Part shown: positions 36,690-48,257 of the stretch, piece by piece | How the letters are laid out: each line of letters opens with the position of its first letter | How positions within the stretch are numbered: the first letter of the stretch is position 1 | Assembly: GCA_019633425.1 (NCBI GenBank) | Contig: WSUB01000012.1 | Location: 276,371-340,370, forward strand | Source of the DNA: Tulasnella sp. 424 | Lineage: Eukaryota > Basidiomycota > Agaricomycetes > Cantharellales > Tulasnellaceae | Length of the DNA stretch: 64,000 nucleotides | Direction: 5' to 3' | The notes under the pieces: generated by a model | What the model saw: the letters and a program-made list of their open reading frames with translations, nothing else | What the model was told of the DNA's origin: nothing | The model's database searches: none | Translations under genes and position numbers: made by a program

Positions 36690-37502
36690 TTTCCAACCCT
36701 TAATGTTTAATCAGGCTCAAAATCCTAAGCCAGAGTCCGGATTAGCCAGAAACAACACACCAGAAACGACGGGAAGAATAGTAGCGATTTTGTTGGAAAA
36801 GGAGAACCGGGAGAATTCGAGATCCGTCTCTCCCCGCTTTTTGCTTAATGCTGCCGCTACCGCCGCCGATAGCTCCGAGGCCGGAGAAGCCCCATTTCAC
36901 CCCACCAAGATCTTGTTCGCTGCCTGTATTGCTGAATTTGCCAGGCCATCGTCAGCTTAATGAAACTTATCAGATATCTTGTTGTGCCTGCTCAATGGTG
37001 AACGTGCTCCGAAGGTCCTCCTTCCAACCGTCAGGGTGCAGCACCAAAGGCGTTGACCCACATGGAATCGAGACACCGTCTCACCATCAGGAAAGTGAGC
37101 TCCAACTTTCACTAACCTATCGAATAGTCACTTGGTCCTTTACTTGTCTGGCGTATTGCAGCTGAACGGGAGGACTCAGTGCTGATGGGTGCTCCAAAGA
37201 ACGAAAAGCACTTTAGTCCGTAGAAAGACCCTCAGGACGTCGATAAAAGAAGAAGGTCCGTCTGTATGAGAGACATTATGTACATGGCGGCCGCGCTACC
37301 CGCTCATGTTTCCGCAGTTACAAATCGAGACGACTACCGGGATGATGGTGGTCGTAGCTTGGGTTTCTTCGCGTTCGACTCGCGGTGACGGGTTGCCGCC
37401 CCAAATCATGGACAAACAGGGCCCATCCACCGGAAACCAATATACAAGATAATTCCATGCACCTGAGCAAGAGGAAACAATACAGGAGTGTGAGAGATGT
37501 TA
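36690..37502. repeat. Array spacer between copies 5 and 6
   Basis: Conserved array spacer of 813 bases. No gene. Closest in detail to the spacers to its right (shared GGAACGTGCTCCGAAGGTCC-like block around 37000-37020). Confidence 0.6.
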
Positions 37503-38987
37503 CTAGTCAATAGGGGTCTCTGGAGATGCTTTGAAGGCCCATGCGCAAGTCCACTGCAACACATGACCAAGTTGAGACCGCAGTAAGAGTCTAGATGCAG
37601 CACCGCACATACCCGGGTGTATGTTTTGGCTCGTCCATTCCTCAACTCATCTTCAGCCATCACGTTCCAGTGATCCACTGTTTCTTGAGGGACTCCGTTC
37701 GACAAGAGGAGTGGGTTGACCGCCCCCAAGAACCTGAGGGCATTCTGTCGCATGAGCTCTCCGATGAAACGCTCCCTCGTAGTGGCTACAGGCCTTGGAA
37801 GTCAAAAAAGAGTAGTCCGAGAATGGACACCCTACGTACATGTTTGGTCCCATGGGCCAACCGGGATGTAGAAAGCAAAGTTTCCTTTGTTATCCCACAT
37901 CTCGCCCATCTCGTCAAGCCACCCCCTGGTCTTAACTCCAACTTCAACATCCGAACCTCTTGCCTACAACATAGTGTCAGCGAATCCAAGGCGAGAACAA
38001 TTACCCTTAACAAATACTGACGATCTGTGCTTCTCGAGCGGAGAGCATCATAACCTGCATCCAACTGAAGTCCTGCTCACAGAAATGCGCCTTTAGCTCC
38101 GTGACTATAATATTCAAGAGTACGGAAACATACCGGGTAGTTTTCATCCGTCGTTGTGATAGGCTCGAATTCCTTGTTAAACAGCCCTACGTTACCCTCA
38201 ACGGCCAGGAACAACCCTCCTGGGCGAAGGATGTTCCACACTTCATTTATGAAATCAGGGTAGTTCGATATCCCTGAAGAAATAGCGCGAGCATGTACAA
38301 TGTCGAAACAGCCAGTATAATGCCTGAAACCCAGATTGGCATCATCACATTCGAAGCGACAATTTGGCGGTACTTCGCTGTTGATGGGTATTTCCTGGCG
38401 ATCAGCGAGTAACGAGGCAAAGCCCGAGGATCTGACGCACTAAATCGAGCTCGCAGGGACAATATCCATCCCAGTAATATCTGCACGAGGGAAAAGACGT
38501 GCCATGTCGATGGCCCACGACCCGGAACCCGTCCCAACGTCCAGCACTCTGGGAGGTGATCCACCCTCGGTGCGCCGCCGGAACATCAACCGCCGAACGC
38601 CATCTGCAATCTGGCGTGGATACAAACCGCCGAGCTTTTCCTTTAGCATTTCATGTTGGATGTCTAGTCGTTCGTGTTCGGAAATGTCGGCTAAGCGAAG
38701 ACCAAATCAAGCGGGGGTCAAAACAGGATCCGAAAACCACGCAAACGATACATCACTTCAAACTGACCTGGAAGCATATAGAACTGCACTGGATTGCGGC
38801 GCGATCAGAGCCAAGCACGGTTCTTTTGGTCAAGAGAACGAATATAGGGCACACCTACTTCATTTGTGCTATTGATTGTTCGACCAAATATATCTTGCAA
38901 AATCATATTCCGATCATCAGATGTGCTAGAGAAAATGCTTCCAGGCCGACTGCTGTAATCGCTTCCTCGATCCGAATAGTCGCTCAT
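37503..38987 (-). CDS. SAM-dependent methyltransferase, array copy 6
   Basis: Same eight-exon plan and motifs as copy 5 and apparently intact. Starts MSDYSDRGSDYSSRPGSIFS. Exon 3 carries VLDVGTGSGSWAIDMA and ends TGMDI; exon 4 begins EIPINSEVPPNCRFE in frame. Two differences from the array consensus are visible: FRRRTEGG for SRRRTEGG, and GPWDQT where other copies have GPWEDP, with the exon 6 donor still present. The tail is one heptad followed by ID (KASPETPID). Confidence 0.82.
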
Positions 38988-40241
38988 TTTCCAGCCCTTA
39001 ATGTTTGATCAGTCTCAAAATCATAGCCCAGAGTCCAGATTGGGTAGAAACCACACACCAGAGACGATGGGGAGAATAGTAGCGATTTCGTTGGAAAAGG
39101 GGAACCGGAGATCCATCCCTCTCCGCTCTTTGCTTTATGTTGCCGCTACCGCCGATAACTCCGAGAACGGAGGAGCCCATTTCACCTCCACCAAGATCTT
39201 GTTCGCCGCCTGTATTGCCATCATCAGCTTACTCAGATATCTTGTTGTGCCTGCTCGATGGTGAGCGTGCTCCGAAGGTCCTCCTTCCAACCGTCAGGGC
39301 GCAGCATCTTGCATTTAAACCCGCTTGGGATCGAGACATCACCATCATCAGGAAAGTACGTAACCTCCGACTTTCACCAACCCAGAATAGTCACTTGTCC
39401 CTTTATTTGTCTGGCACATTTCAGCAGAACGGGAGGGTTCGGCGCTGATGGGTGGCTCCGAAGAACGGGATAGCAAGGGAATTTTAGTCCGCGGAAAGAC
39501 CCTCAGGACGTGGATAAGAAGGGATAATTCGATTCAACAACCCCTGCCAACCCCGGAAATGACGCTTCCGCAGCCTCATCCGGGTTTAAGCTCCGAGCCC
39601 CGAGGGACATCCGAAACGCTGTCAGGGTCCCCCTCGGTGTATCACCTCAGGACCATCGCAAACCCGACCAGCGCGTCGTGGTCAACGTCGATGACGATGA
39701 CGGCGATGGGATGTAGAGATGTCGGACATTGTATGAATTGATATTTAGCACAGTCAATAAATACATACCTGAGAACCATAGAACTTCATAGCGATCAGCA
39801 TGCAACCACCCGTCACCGACGCCGTTGGGAGCCTATTCAATGCCGAAATTTGATTTGTAGAATCTCAATCGCGCGGCATTTACTCAGTGATGAGTTGGAT
39901 TCATTTGTTCTCTACAGCAATCTACTTTCCTAGTGTTTCCAAAGTCGCTGAAGGCCTCCGTCATTGTCATCAACGTTGACCGCGACGCGTCGGTCGGGTT
40001 GACGATGGTCCCTGACAGTGGCGGCGGGTCACGTTGCGTGACATGACAGGGACCCTGACGGCGTTTCGGATGTCCCTCGGCGCTCAGTGCTTAACCCCGG
40101 TATCTTTGCCTTCGGCTTGCCGTGACGCGGCGTTGCCGCCACAAATCATGGACAAACAGGGCCGATCCACCACAAGCCAATATACAAGGAGTTCCATGCA
40201 CATTGACAAGACGAAGTAATACAGGCGTGTGAGAGATGTTA
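38988..40241. repeat. Array spacer between copies 6 and 7, with insertion
   Basis: Array spacer interrupted by a 521-base TIR element (39580-40100, separate entry). Part of the conserved spacer block seen elsewhere is missing around the insertion, so a small deletion accompanied it. Confidence 0.6.
39580..40100. mobile_element. Non-autonomous TIR (MITE-like) element
   Basis: Long imperfect terminal inverted repeats: left arm 39580-39703, right arm 39958-40100. Both arms begin CCGG(G)TTAAGC-like and share CCGAGGGACATCCGAAACG and GTCAGGGTCCC in opposite orientation. The middle has no coding frame. A clear target-site duplication was not found. The element disrupts the otherwise regular array period. 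Confidence 0.75.
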
Positions 40242-41731
40242 TTAGTCAACAGGGGTCTCTGGAGACGCTTTGAAGGCCCAATTGCAAGTCCACTGCAACA
40301 GATGACCAAGTTGAGACTACAGTGAGAGCCCAGATGCAACACCGCACATACCCGGGTGTAGGTTTTAGTCCTCCCATTCCTCAGTTCGTCTTCCGCCATC
40401 GTGTGCCAGTGGTCCACTGTTTCTTGAGGAGTTCCGTTTGACAAGAGGAGTGGGTGAACCGCACCCAGGAACCTGAGTGAATTCTTTCGCATGAGCTCCC
40501 CGATGAAGCGTTCCTTTGTAGTGGCTGTAGGCCTTCAATATCAAAAGGGAACAGCTAGGGAGTCGACACGCCACGTACATGGATCCTCCCAAGGGCCAAC
40601 CGGGATGTAGAAAACAAAGTTTCCTTTGTTCTCCCACATCTCGCCCATCTCGTCAATCCATCCACTCGTTTTAACTCCAGCTCCAATGTCTGAGCCTCTT
40701 GCCTACAACATAGTGTCAGCTAATCCGAGGGAGGAACGATCTCACTGAACATATACTGACGATCTGTGCTTCTCGAGCGCCGAGCATCATAAGCTGCATC
40801 CAGCTGAAGTCCTGGTCCCGGAAGTGTACATTTATTGCGCTGGCTGGAATAATTTAAGAGTGTGGAAACATACCGGGTGATTCTCATCCGTCGTCGTGAT
40901 AGGCTCGAAATCCTTGTTATACAGCCCTAAGGTACCGTCAATAACCAGGAATAATCCTCCCGGGTAGAGGATGTTCCAGATTTCTTTTATGAAATCACGA
41001 AAGTTTGAAATCCCTGAAGAGAGAGAGCGGGCGTGTACAATGTCGAAAAGGCCAGAATAATGCGCGAAACCCAGATTGGCATCATCGCATTCAAAGCGAC
41101 AATTTGGTGGCACTTCGCTGTTTTGGGGGTGTTTTCTGGCAATCAATCAATGGAAAAGCATAACCCAGTAATCTGACGCACCCAGTCGAATTCGCGGGGA
41201 CGAGATCCATCCCAGTAACCTCTGCATGAGGGAAACGCCGTGCCATGTCAATGGCCCACGACCCGGAGCCCGTCCCAACGTCCAGCACTCTGGGAGGTGG
41301 CCCACCCTCACCGGTGCGCCGCCCGGACATCAACCGTCGAACGTCATTTGCAACTTGGCGAGGATATAAACCGCCGAGCTTCTCCTTGAGCATTTCATGT
41401 TGTACGTCAAGTCTGTTGTGTTCAGGAACGTCGGCTGAGCAAAGACCAAATCAAGCACAGGTCAAATCATAATTCAAAAGCTTTGCATAAGATATCGTCT
41501 TTCACACTGACCTGGAAGCATATAGTACTGCATCGGATCAAGATGTGATCAGGGACACGCAGAGCGCATAGGATCTAGGGGACGCGGACGGGGCAGACCT
41601 ACTTCACTTGTGCCGTTAATAGTTCGCCCAAATATGTCTTGCAAAATCAAATTACGATCCTCTGATGAGTTAGAGAAAATGCTGCCAGGCCGACTGCCGT
41701 AATCGCTGCTTCGTCCAGAATAGTCGTTCAT
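40242..41731 (-). CDS. SAM-dependent methyltransferase, array copy 7 (alternative splice needed)
   Basis: Starts MNDYSGRSSDYGSRPGSIFS; VLDVGTGSGSWAIDMARRFP intact; the tail is one heptad, KASPETPVD. Relative to copies 4-6 exon 4 has one extra base at its start (41116-41137), so the usual donor after GMDL gives a frameshift. A donor 26 bases further on (GTGCGT, phase 2) restores the frame exactly, giving GMDLVPANSTG then KHPQNSEVPPNCRFEC. The gene can therefore be functional with a slightly longer exon 3. The exon 4 text WNILYPGGLFLV carries a Tyr for the usual Arg before PGG. Confidence 0.65.
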
Positions 41732-42532
41732 TTTCCCGGGCTTTGATGTTGGATGAGAGTCAAAATTGAAGGCCAGAGTTCGGGTTGGCTAGAAATCACG
41801 TACCAGAAACGATGGGGAGAACAGTAGCGACTTCGTCGGAAAAGGAGAACGGTCATCTCCTCCACTTGCCACATGTTGCCGATACCGCCGATAATTCCGA
41901 CAGTGAAGCCGAGTCCATTTCGGCACCTCCGGCAACACTTTGTTCGCCACGTGTATTGCTGAATATACCAGGCCACAATCAACTTAATAGAGTTTATCAG
42001 ATATCTTGTTGTGTCTGCTTAATGGTGAACGTGCTCCGAAGGTCCTCCTTCGAACGGTCAGGGCGCAGCATCAAAGCCGCTGACCCGCATGGAATTGAGA
42101 CACCGTTTCACCATCAGGAAAGTAACCTCCGACTTCACCAACCTACGAATGTTCACTTGTTTTTATTTATTTTGCCTAGCACGTTTCAACGGAAAACCTC
42201 GACGCCTTCAAAGAGCGGGATCCTCGGATTCGCGGAAACTCAAGATATGTATGGTAAAGAGGAGCGGAGAAAAACTATTTGTTTGAGAGACATTATGTGG
42301 CGGCTAAAGTAGCCGCTGGTCCTTCCCACAGTTTCAGGTCGAGATGGTTACCGGGATGACGGTGGTGCCAGCAGTCTAAGCTGATCATCGCCCTTGGGCC
42401 CGGGCCGAGCCTCCCTCTCGACTCGCGGTGACGCGTTGCCGCCACAAAACAGGGCCCATCCACCGAAAGCCAATATACAAGAGAGTCCCATGCACCTCGA
42501 AAAGAACAAACAATACAGGCGTGTGAGAGATG
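41732..42532. repeat. Array spacer between copies 7 and 8
   Basis: Conserved array spacer. No gene. More diverged than spacers to the left. Confidence 0.55.
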
Positions 42533-44035
42533 TTACTGGTTAATAGGGGGTTCGAGAGATGCTTTGAAGGCCCATGCGCAAGTCCACTACAACTCATGAC
42601 CAAGTTGAGACCACAGTGAGAGCCTAGATACAGCACCACACATACCCGGGTGTAGGTTTTAGTCCTCCCGTTCCTCAGCTCATCTTCAGCCATCGCGTTC
42701 CAATGGTCCAGTGTTTCTTGAGGAACTCCGTTCGACAAGAGGAGTGGGTTCACCGCACCGAGGAATCTAAGGGCATTCTGTCGCATGAGTTCCCCAATAA
42801 AACGTTCCTTTGTAGTGGCTATAGGCCTTTTAGATCAAAGAGAGCAATTCAACAGAGGACAGGCCACGTACATGGTTCCTCCCATGGACCGACGGGGATG
42901 TAGAAAGCAAAGTTTCCTTTGCTCTCCCAAATCTCGCCCATCTCGTCAATCCATCCTTTTGTCTTAACTCCAGCTTCGATGTCGGAGCCTCTTGCCTACA
43001 ACGTAGCGTCAGCTAATTCAAGGATGGAAGAATTTCCCTTATCAATACTGACAATCTGTGCTTCTCGAGCGGCGAGCATCATAAGCTGCATCCAGCTGAA
43101 ATCCTGGTCTCGGAAAGTGAGCTTATCCAATTGACTGAGATAATTGAAATTTATGGAAACACACCGGGTGGTTCTCATCCCTCGTCTCGATACGCTCGAA
43201 ATCCTTGCTATACAGTCCTATGTTGCCCTCAACTGCCAGGAAGAGCCCTCCTGGACGAAGGGTGTTCCACACTTCTTTTATGAAATCACGGTAGTCCTTT
43301 ATTCCTGTACAGATAGCACGTGCATGTACGATGTCGAAACAACCAGTATAATGCCCGAAGCCCAAATTGGCATCATCGCATTCGAAGCGACAATTTTGTG
43401 GTATTTCACTATCGATGATTATTTCTGCAATCAATATGCAGACCAGTAAAGCTAATCACGTAGATCTGACGTACTAAGTCGAATTGACAGGGACGAGGTC
43501 CATCCCGGTGATCTCCGCATCGGGGAACAGCTTGGCCATGTCGATTGCCCATGATCCGGAGCCCGTCCCAACGTCCAGTGCTGCGGAGGGTAATCCCCCT
43601 TCGGTATGCCGCCGGGACATTAACCTTCGAACGTCATGTGCAATTTGGCGAGGATATAAACCGCCGAACTTTTCCTTGAGCATTTCGTGTTGTAGATCTA
43701 GTCGCGAGTGTTCCGGAACATCGGCTGAGCAGAAACCAAATTAAGCACAGCTCAAATCATGATTCAAACGCTTAGCATGAATTATATGGCTACAAACTGA
43801 CCTGGAAGCATATAGAACTGTATTTGGATAGAGAATGGACCGGGGGGTGATCAGAGGCACGCACGCACATGCACTTGGTCTGAGAAAGTAGAACCGGCAC
43901 ACCTACTTCATTTGTGCTGTTGATTGTTCGCCCGAATATGTCACGCAAAATCCAGATCCGATCCTCGGAAGAGTTAGAGAAAATGCTGCCAGGACGACTG
44001 CCGTAATCGCTGCCTCGTTCCGAAAAGTCATCCAT
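42533..44035 (-). pseudogene. Methyltransferase array copy 8, probable pseudogene
   Basis: The most diverged array member: starts MDDFSERGSDYGSRPGSIFS, SAM motif reads ALDVGTGSGSWAIDMAKLFP, and exon 4 reads DSEIPQNCRFECDDANLGFG. The exon 4 acceptor lacks one base compared with copies 4-6 (43410-43427). Both usable upstream donors then give an immediate stop, so the copy is broken unless this is a sequencing error. Tail KASLEPPINQ has one altered heptad. The broken piece at 51050-51231 is most like this copy (NIG, IETRDE). Confidence 0.65.
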
Positions 44036-45485
44036 TTTCCGGCGCTTGGAGTGAGACTAATGTCAAAACTGGGAACAGGCGTTCAGCTGGGCTAGAGAAC
44101 ACAAATCAGCACCGACAGTGAGAATAGAGCGATTCCGTTGGAAGAGGAGAATCCGGAGGTCCGATCCGGCTCCTCCTGAATAGATGTTGCCGATATCGCC
44201 GATAGCTCCGGGAGTCGGACCGTGGTCCGTTGGTGACACCAGCACCGTCTTGTTCGCCACTTGTACTGGTCAAGTTATCACTTCATCATCAGCTTAATAA
44301 AGTTAATCAGATATCTTGTTGAACTTGCAAAAGATGAACGTCATCCGAACATCCTCCCGACACGCGTTGGGGGTGCAGGCTCACGCAATTTGTAAGGGCG
44401 GTTGACCTGCGTGGGATTGAGACACCATTTCGCCGTCGGGAAAGTAAGCCCCGATGTTCACCAACCTACCGAATATTCAATCCTTCCTCTACTATTGCTC
44501 TAAACTGTCTAGCACGCTTCAGTCGGAAGGGTGGCTCGGCATTGGAGGCGTGGCTCCAAAGAGCGGAATCGCAGAAGACCTTCGGTTTCGGGAAAGACCC
44601 TCAAGACATGGTTAAGAATTCGAAGACTCTAGAAGAAGATGTACCATCTATTTGAGGAACATTACGTAGCGGCCCGCCCTACCCGCTCATTTTGTCCGCA
44701 GTTCCAAATTGGGACGACTACGGGTTCGGTCCTTGGGGTTAGAGCCACTTCGGCGTCTCGAAGTGTACCTTTATGCCATCGAAATATCTCCGCCTCTCCG
44801 ACTAGACCCGGCGCTATGTGCCCATATGACCTCGCAGCCCTGATGACGATGCCAAACCATGCTTCGTAGAATAGCTTCCGAGACCCATTCGAAGCGCAGG
44901 CTTTCTCCGTTTCCTAGGCATCACGATGGAGCAAGTGCGACAGCCATCCTGCCCAGAATGGCGTAAAATGGATATGACAGACCCAATTAGGCACTTAAAA
45001 TTACTAAAATAGGCCTTCTCCGAGAAGTCTGTAGCCAACTCGAACCAGTTTGGGGCTGGGCCTTTCCGACTTCTCCACCATCTCGACTCCCCTTTTCGGA
45101 TTTCTTAATCCCTCGGCTCAGCGTACAAGCAGACACGGGCTCGGATGTAGCTACAGAGTCTACTCAGCGTCTATCTAGGCTACAAGCCGGAACCATTTTG
45201 TTCGAGGATGAGAGAAGATATGTACCTACGAGAAGCCGACTCTTCGGCACGCAAATTCGCTCTGTCTATTGGGTCCCACTCAGCAATGTACTTGCTACGG
45301 AGATTGACAGATAGCTGGGTATCTTATAATAAGCAAAACAAGAGTTCTCCTGTCTGCGGCATGGACTGGAATGTTGATCTCCGGGCCATATCCCTATTCG
45401 GGCGGCGAGCAAGGTTCGTCCTGCCGGCCAAGAGCGTACCAAGCAACCTCAAGCCCATCTCTATCGTCTTGGCCAACTCCCGCCA
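44036..45485. repeat. Left flank of block 1, duplicated at 51.4-52.9 kb
   Basis: Begins with the array-type 5' spacer of copy 8 and runs to the GE1 promoter.  From about 44090 it is collinear with 51428-52862 (for example the shared text around 44170-44230 and 51505-51570). A frame at 45208-45525 has a counterpart at 52579-52902 ending in the same residues (AGCPDYLFQE), but the frames differ by indels and no motif is seen, so I do not call a gene. Confidence 0.65.
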
Positions 45486-45522
45486 CATTCTCGCTGGATG
45501 CCCGGATTACTTGTTTCAAGAA
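45486..45522 (+). promoter_or_regulatory. Conserved 37-bp box upstream of GE1
   Basis: Contains CATTCTCGCTGGATG, CCGGA and TTGTTTCAAGAA. Kept at similar distance (136-155 bases before the ATG) upstream of all four methylesterase genes, while the sequence around it differs between the GE1/GE3 and GE2/GE4 types. Likely transcription-factor site or core promoter element. Confidence 0.55.
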
Positions 45523-45676
45523 TAATTAAAAAATGTTTCTGCCAAGCTGCCATTTGATCTGCGCTTGGGATTGTAGTCTCCATTTGGAGAATTTGGGCTC
45601 AGACGGGAGACCTTAAAAGAGGGATATCAGACGATGAGGATGACGTTCGACCCTCCAAACTACTTACGAGACAGCA

Positions 45677-47407
45677 ATGAGACTCTCTACGTCGTTACAA
45701 GTCGTTTTCGCCTTGATTTCCGCTCGGATCGTCGCTGCTCAGTCTCCCGTATGGGGTAAGTTCAGTACACCTTACCCTCTCTCCATTCGATGTGATAATA
45801 ACAGAACGCGGCTTAGGGCAGTGTGGTGGTATGTACTGGAACGGAGGTGAGTAGTCACTTTGATCTCCTTTGCGCTCCAAAACTCAACCGTGGCCTTCGT
45901 TAGCCACGACCTGCGTCGCTGGGTCAACCTGTGTGTACAGCAACGACTGGTACAGTCAGGTAAGCTTGGTTGTCTTGGATATTTTTGTGGTCACTAATCT
46001 GTAACATTGTGATTGAAGTGCCTTCCGGGTGGTAATGGTGGCACTACCACGACCACGACCACGACCACGACCACTCAACCGACGACTACTACGACCACCA
46101 CTACGACCACCACAGCGACGACAGCCCCGACCACTACTCTTGGAGATGGTCCTTCGACAACCACTACTACTGCGACAACGACCACTACCACCGGTGGTGG
46201 CCCCAGCACCTGCCCAACTCCAGCTACGCTCTCCGGTTTCAACAACGCCAAGCTGCCCAATCCCTTCTTGTTCGACGACGGCACTCCAGTCCGAACTCGC
46301 GCGGACTGGGAATGCCGACGTAAGCAAATTTCAGCTTTGATTCAAGGTTACGAAGCTGGTACTCTTCCTCCAAAGCCATCGAGCGTAACAGCAACCTTCA
46401 GCAAGTCCGGCAACACCGGAACGCTTAGGGTCACCGTTAGCAATGGTGGGAGCTCGGTCTCGTGGAGTAACTCGATCACCTACCCTTCGGGAACGGCACC
46501 TTCGGGAGGGTGGCCTTTGGTCATCGCATACGAGGGTGGTAGCATTCCTGTTCCTTCTGGCGTGAGTCCGACCGCGCTTTCCTCCTGCTGCGAAGAACCT
46601 GTCTCAATCCTGCTCCCATCTACTTAGATTGCGACCCTCAACTTCCCATGCTCAACCATCGCAGAGCAGACCAATACCGGCAGTCGGGGCAAAGGGCTCT
46701 TCTACACCATCTACGGCTCGAACCACAGTGCCTCCGCAATGACTGCCTGGGTTTGGGGCGTCTCTCGTGTCATCGATGCCTTGGAGTCCACTTCGGCCGC
46801 GCAAATCAATACCACCAAGCTCGCAGTCACTGGTTGCTCCAGGAACGGAAAGGGTGCTCTCATGGCTGGTGCCTTTGAGACCCGTATTGCCCTTACCATT
46901 CCCCAGGAGTCGGGTTCCGGAGGAGACGCGTGCTGGCGCCTCAGCAAGTACGAGGAGTCGCAAGGTAGCCAGGTCCAGACCGCAACCCAAATTATCACGG
47001 AGAACGTTTGGTTCAGTTCCAGCTTCGGCAACTATGTAAACAACTTGAACCAACTTCCATACGACCACCACTTACTCATCGCCATGGTTGCTCCTCGTGG
47101 TATCGTCTCATACGAAAACACGGACTACGTCTGGCTTAGCCCCCTCTCCAACTGGGGCTGCGCCAGCGGAGCACGAAGTGTCTTCCAAGCGCTCGGCATT
47201 CAAGACAATTTCGGCTTCCAACAAGTCGGCGGACACTCCCACTGCGCCTGGCCATCCAGCCTCACACCGACACTCAACGCGTTCTTCAACAAGTTCCTTC
47301 TTGGACAGAGCGTCAACACGGCGTATTTCTCCACGAACAATCAGTTCAACGGCAGGACATGGACTGCGGCCAACTGGATCGACTGGACCACGCCAACCCT
47401 CTCCTGA
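45677..47407 (+). CDS. Glucuronoyl methylesterase with CBM1 (GE1)
   Basis: Five exons: 45677-45755, 45817-45846, 45904-45959, 46019-46561, 46628-47407; 495 residues. A signal peptide is followed directly by a fungal cellulose-binding module CBM1 ([33 protein letters not shown]) with Trp as first aromatic. A long Thr-rich linker with two GGGPS/GDGPS breaks leads to a CE15 catalytic domain from [20 protein letters not shown]. Catalytic Ser is in [11 protein letters not shown], the acid in [12 protein letters not shown], and His in [10 protein letters not shown]15 enzymes cleave the ester between glucuronic acid of xylan and lignin alcohols, outside the cell. The partner gene GE2 follows 850 bases downstream in the same direction. 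Confidence 0.93.
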
Positions 47408-48084
47408 GCCGGAGAGCTGCACTAGGAGGGCACAGATTGATATTAAAATTAACACATGTCTTGTGGCTCCCATGTACAGTGGTTTCCTCTCCCGAATGGA
47501 AATTTTATGGCTCTGCCGCGAACCGACGACCACTCGGGTATTTTGGCGCGCCTTGGTCCCGAGCGAGAATACGTCGACCCTTGCTGGATAAGCAAGTCCA
47601 CAGTCTTCTTACTCTCGATCATTGAACCTTTCAAGATATGTTCGAAGAGAAAGGAGGCAGGTGGCTGGCATTGGACAAACAATGCCAAGCGCTTCTGTCG
47701 GGTCAAGTCGGACACGTGAGCCTCGATCGTGTCTTAAATCCCCCTAACTTCTTTGACAGCTAGTTCTAAATAGTAGACCGCTTTACAGATTTTTTCCGCT
47801 TCACTCAGCCCGCTCCCACAGAGCTTCCTCTGGCGCAACGCGTACTTCGGACCCTCAACTTTCCTTATTTTGGTCTTCCGAGGTGGCGTGGATACAGGAA
47901 AGTGGAGCGTAGAAAAAATCCAAGGCGGTCTACAAATTCAGAATTAGCTGGAATGGTATGCAAGAATTCTTCTCTCCGAACGCAAATTCGCTCAGAATCT
48001 ATACAAGGAAAAACCTACGTGCCTGTGACCCACTTACTGTGTCTCCCGGAGATGATTCCCATTTCTGACCACGATCCTCCGCTG
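47408..48084. other. GE1-GE2 intergenic region
   Basis: GE1 3' region and GE2 promoter; collinear with 54708-55206 downstream of GE3 although about 180 bases longer. No other gene seen. Confidence 0.55.
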
Positions 48085-48121
48085 CATTCTCGCTGGACGT
48101 CCGGATTTCCTGTTTCAAGAA
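48085..48121 (+). promoter_or_regulatory. Conserved 37-bp box upstream of GE2
   Basis: Copy of the box upstream of GE1, with CTGGACGTCCGGA in place of CTGGATGYCCGGA, ending TGTTTCAAGAA, 137 bases before the ATG. Confidence 0.55.
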
Positions 48122-48257
48122 GTCCCTAAAAACGGCCCGCGCGACGGAACCAATAGCCCTCATGCAAAGTATTTTTAGCTACATGGCATCTTAAAAGCAG
48201 AGTGGCCAAGGGCAGAACAAGCGGCAGAGTCTCAAAGGACTTACAACTTGGCAAATA

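Larger units (their letters stand above)
25803..44090 (-). repeat. Tandem array of eight methyltransferase gene units
   Basis: Eight direct copies of a gene plus spacer, all transcribed on the minus strand, with starts at 27321, 29622, 31890, 34388, 36689, 38987, 41731 and 44035. Start-to-start spacing is about 2.27-2.30 kb except where the N run (copy 4) and an inserted element (before copy 7) lengthen it. Spacers of roughly 760-815 bases are conserved too, including a block near each copy's 5' side (for example 27450-27560 and 29760-29870). A ninth, broken piece lies at 51050-51231. Confidence 0.9.

Noticed and set aside
26744..41472. Repeated plus-strand 75-118-codon frames beginning MSNKAE or MSMAHD
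   Set aside because: They recur in each array copy but are antisense to the SAM-binding exon; their conservation is explained by the methyltransferase.
45208..45525. 105-codon frame upstream of GE1 with a counterpart at 52579-52902
   Set aside because: Similarity comes from the block duplication; internal indels shift the frame and no start context or motif supports it.
46029..46340. Arg/Pro-rich or Val-rich frames over the GE linkers
   Set aside because: Out-of-frame or antisense readings of the ACN-repeat Thr linker.
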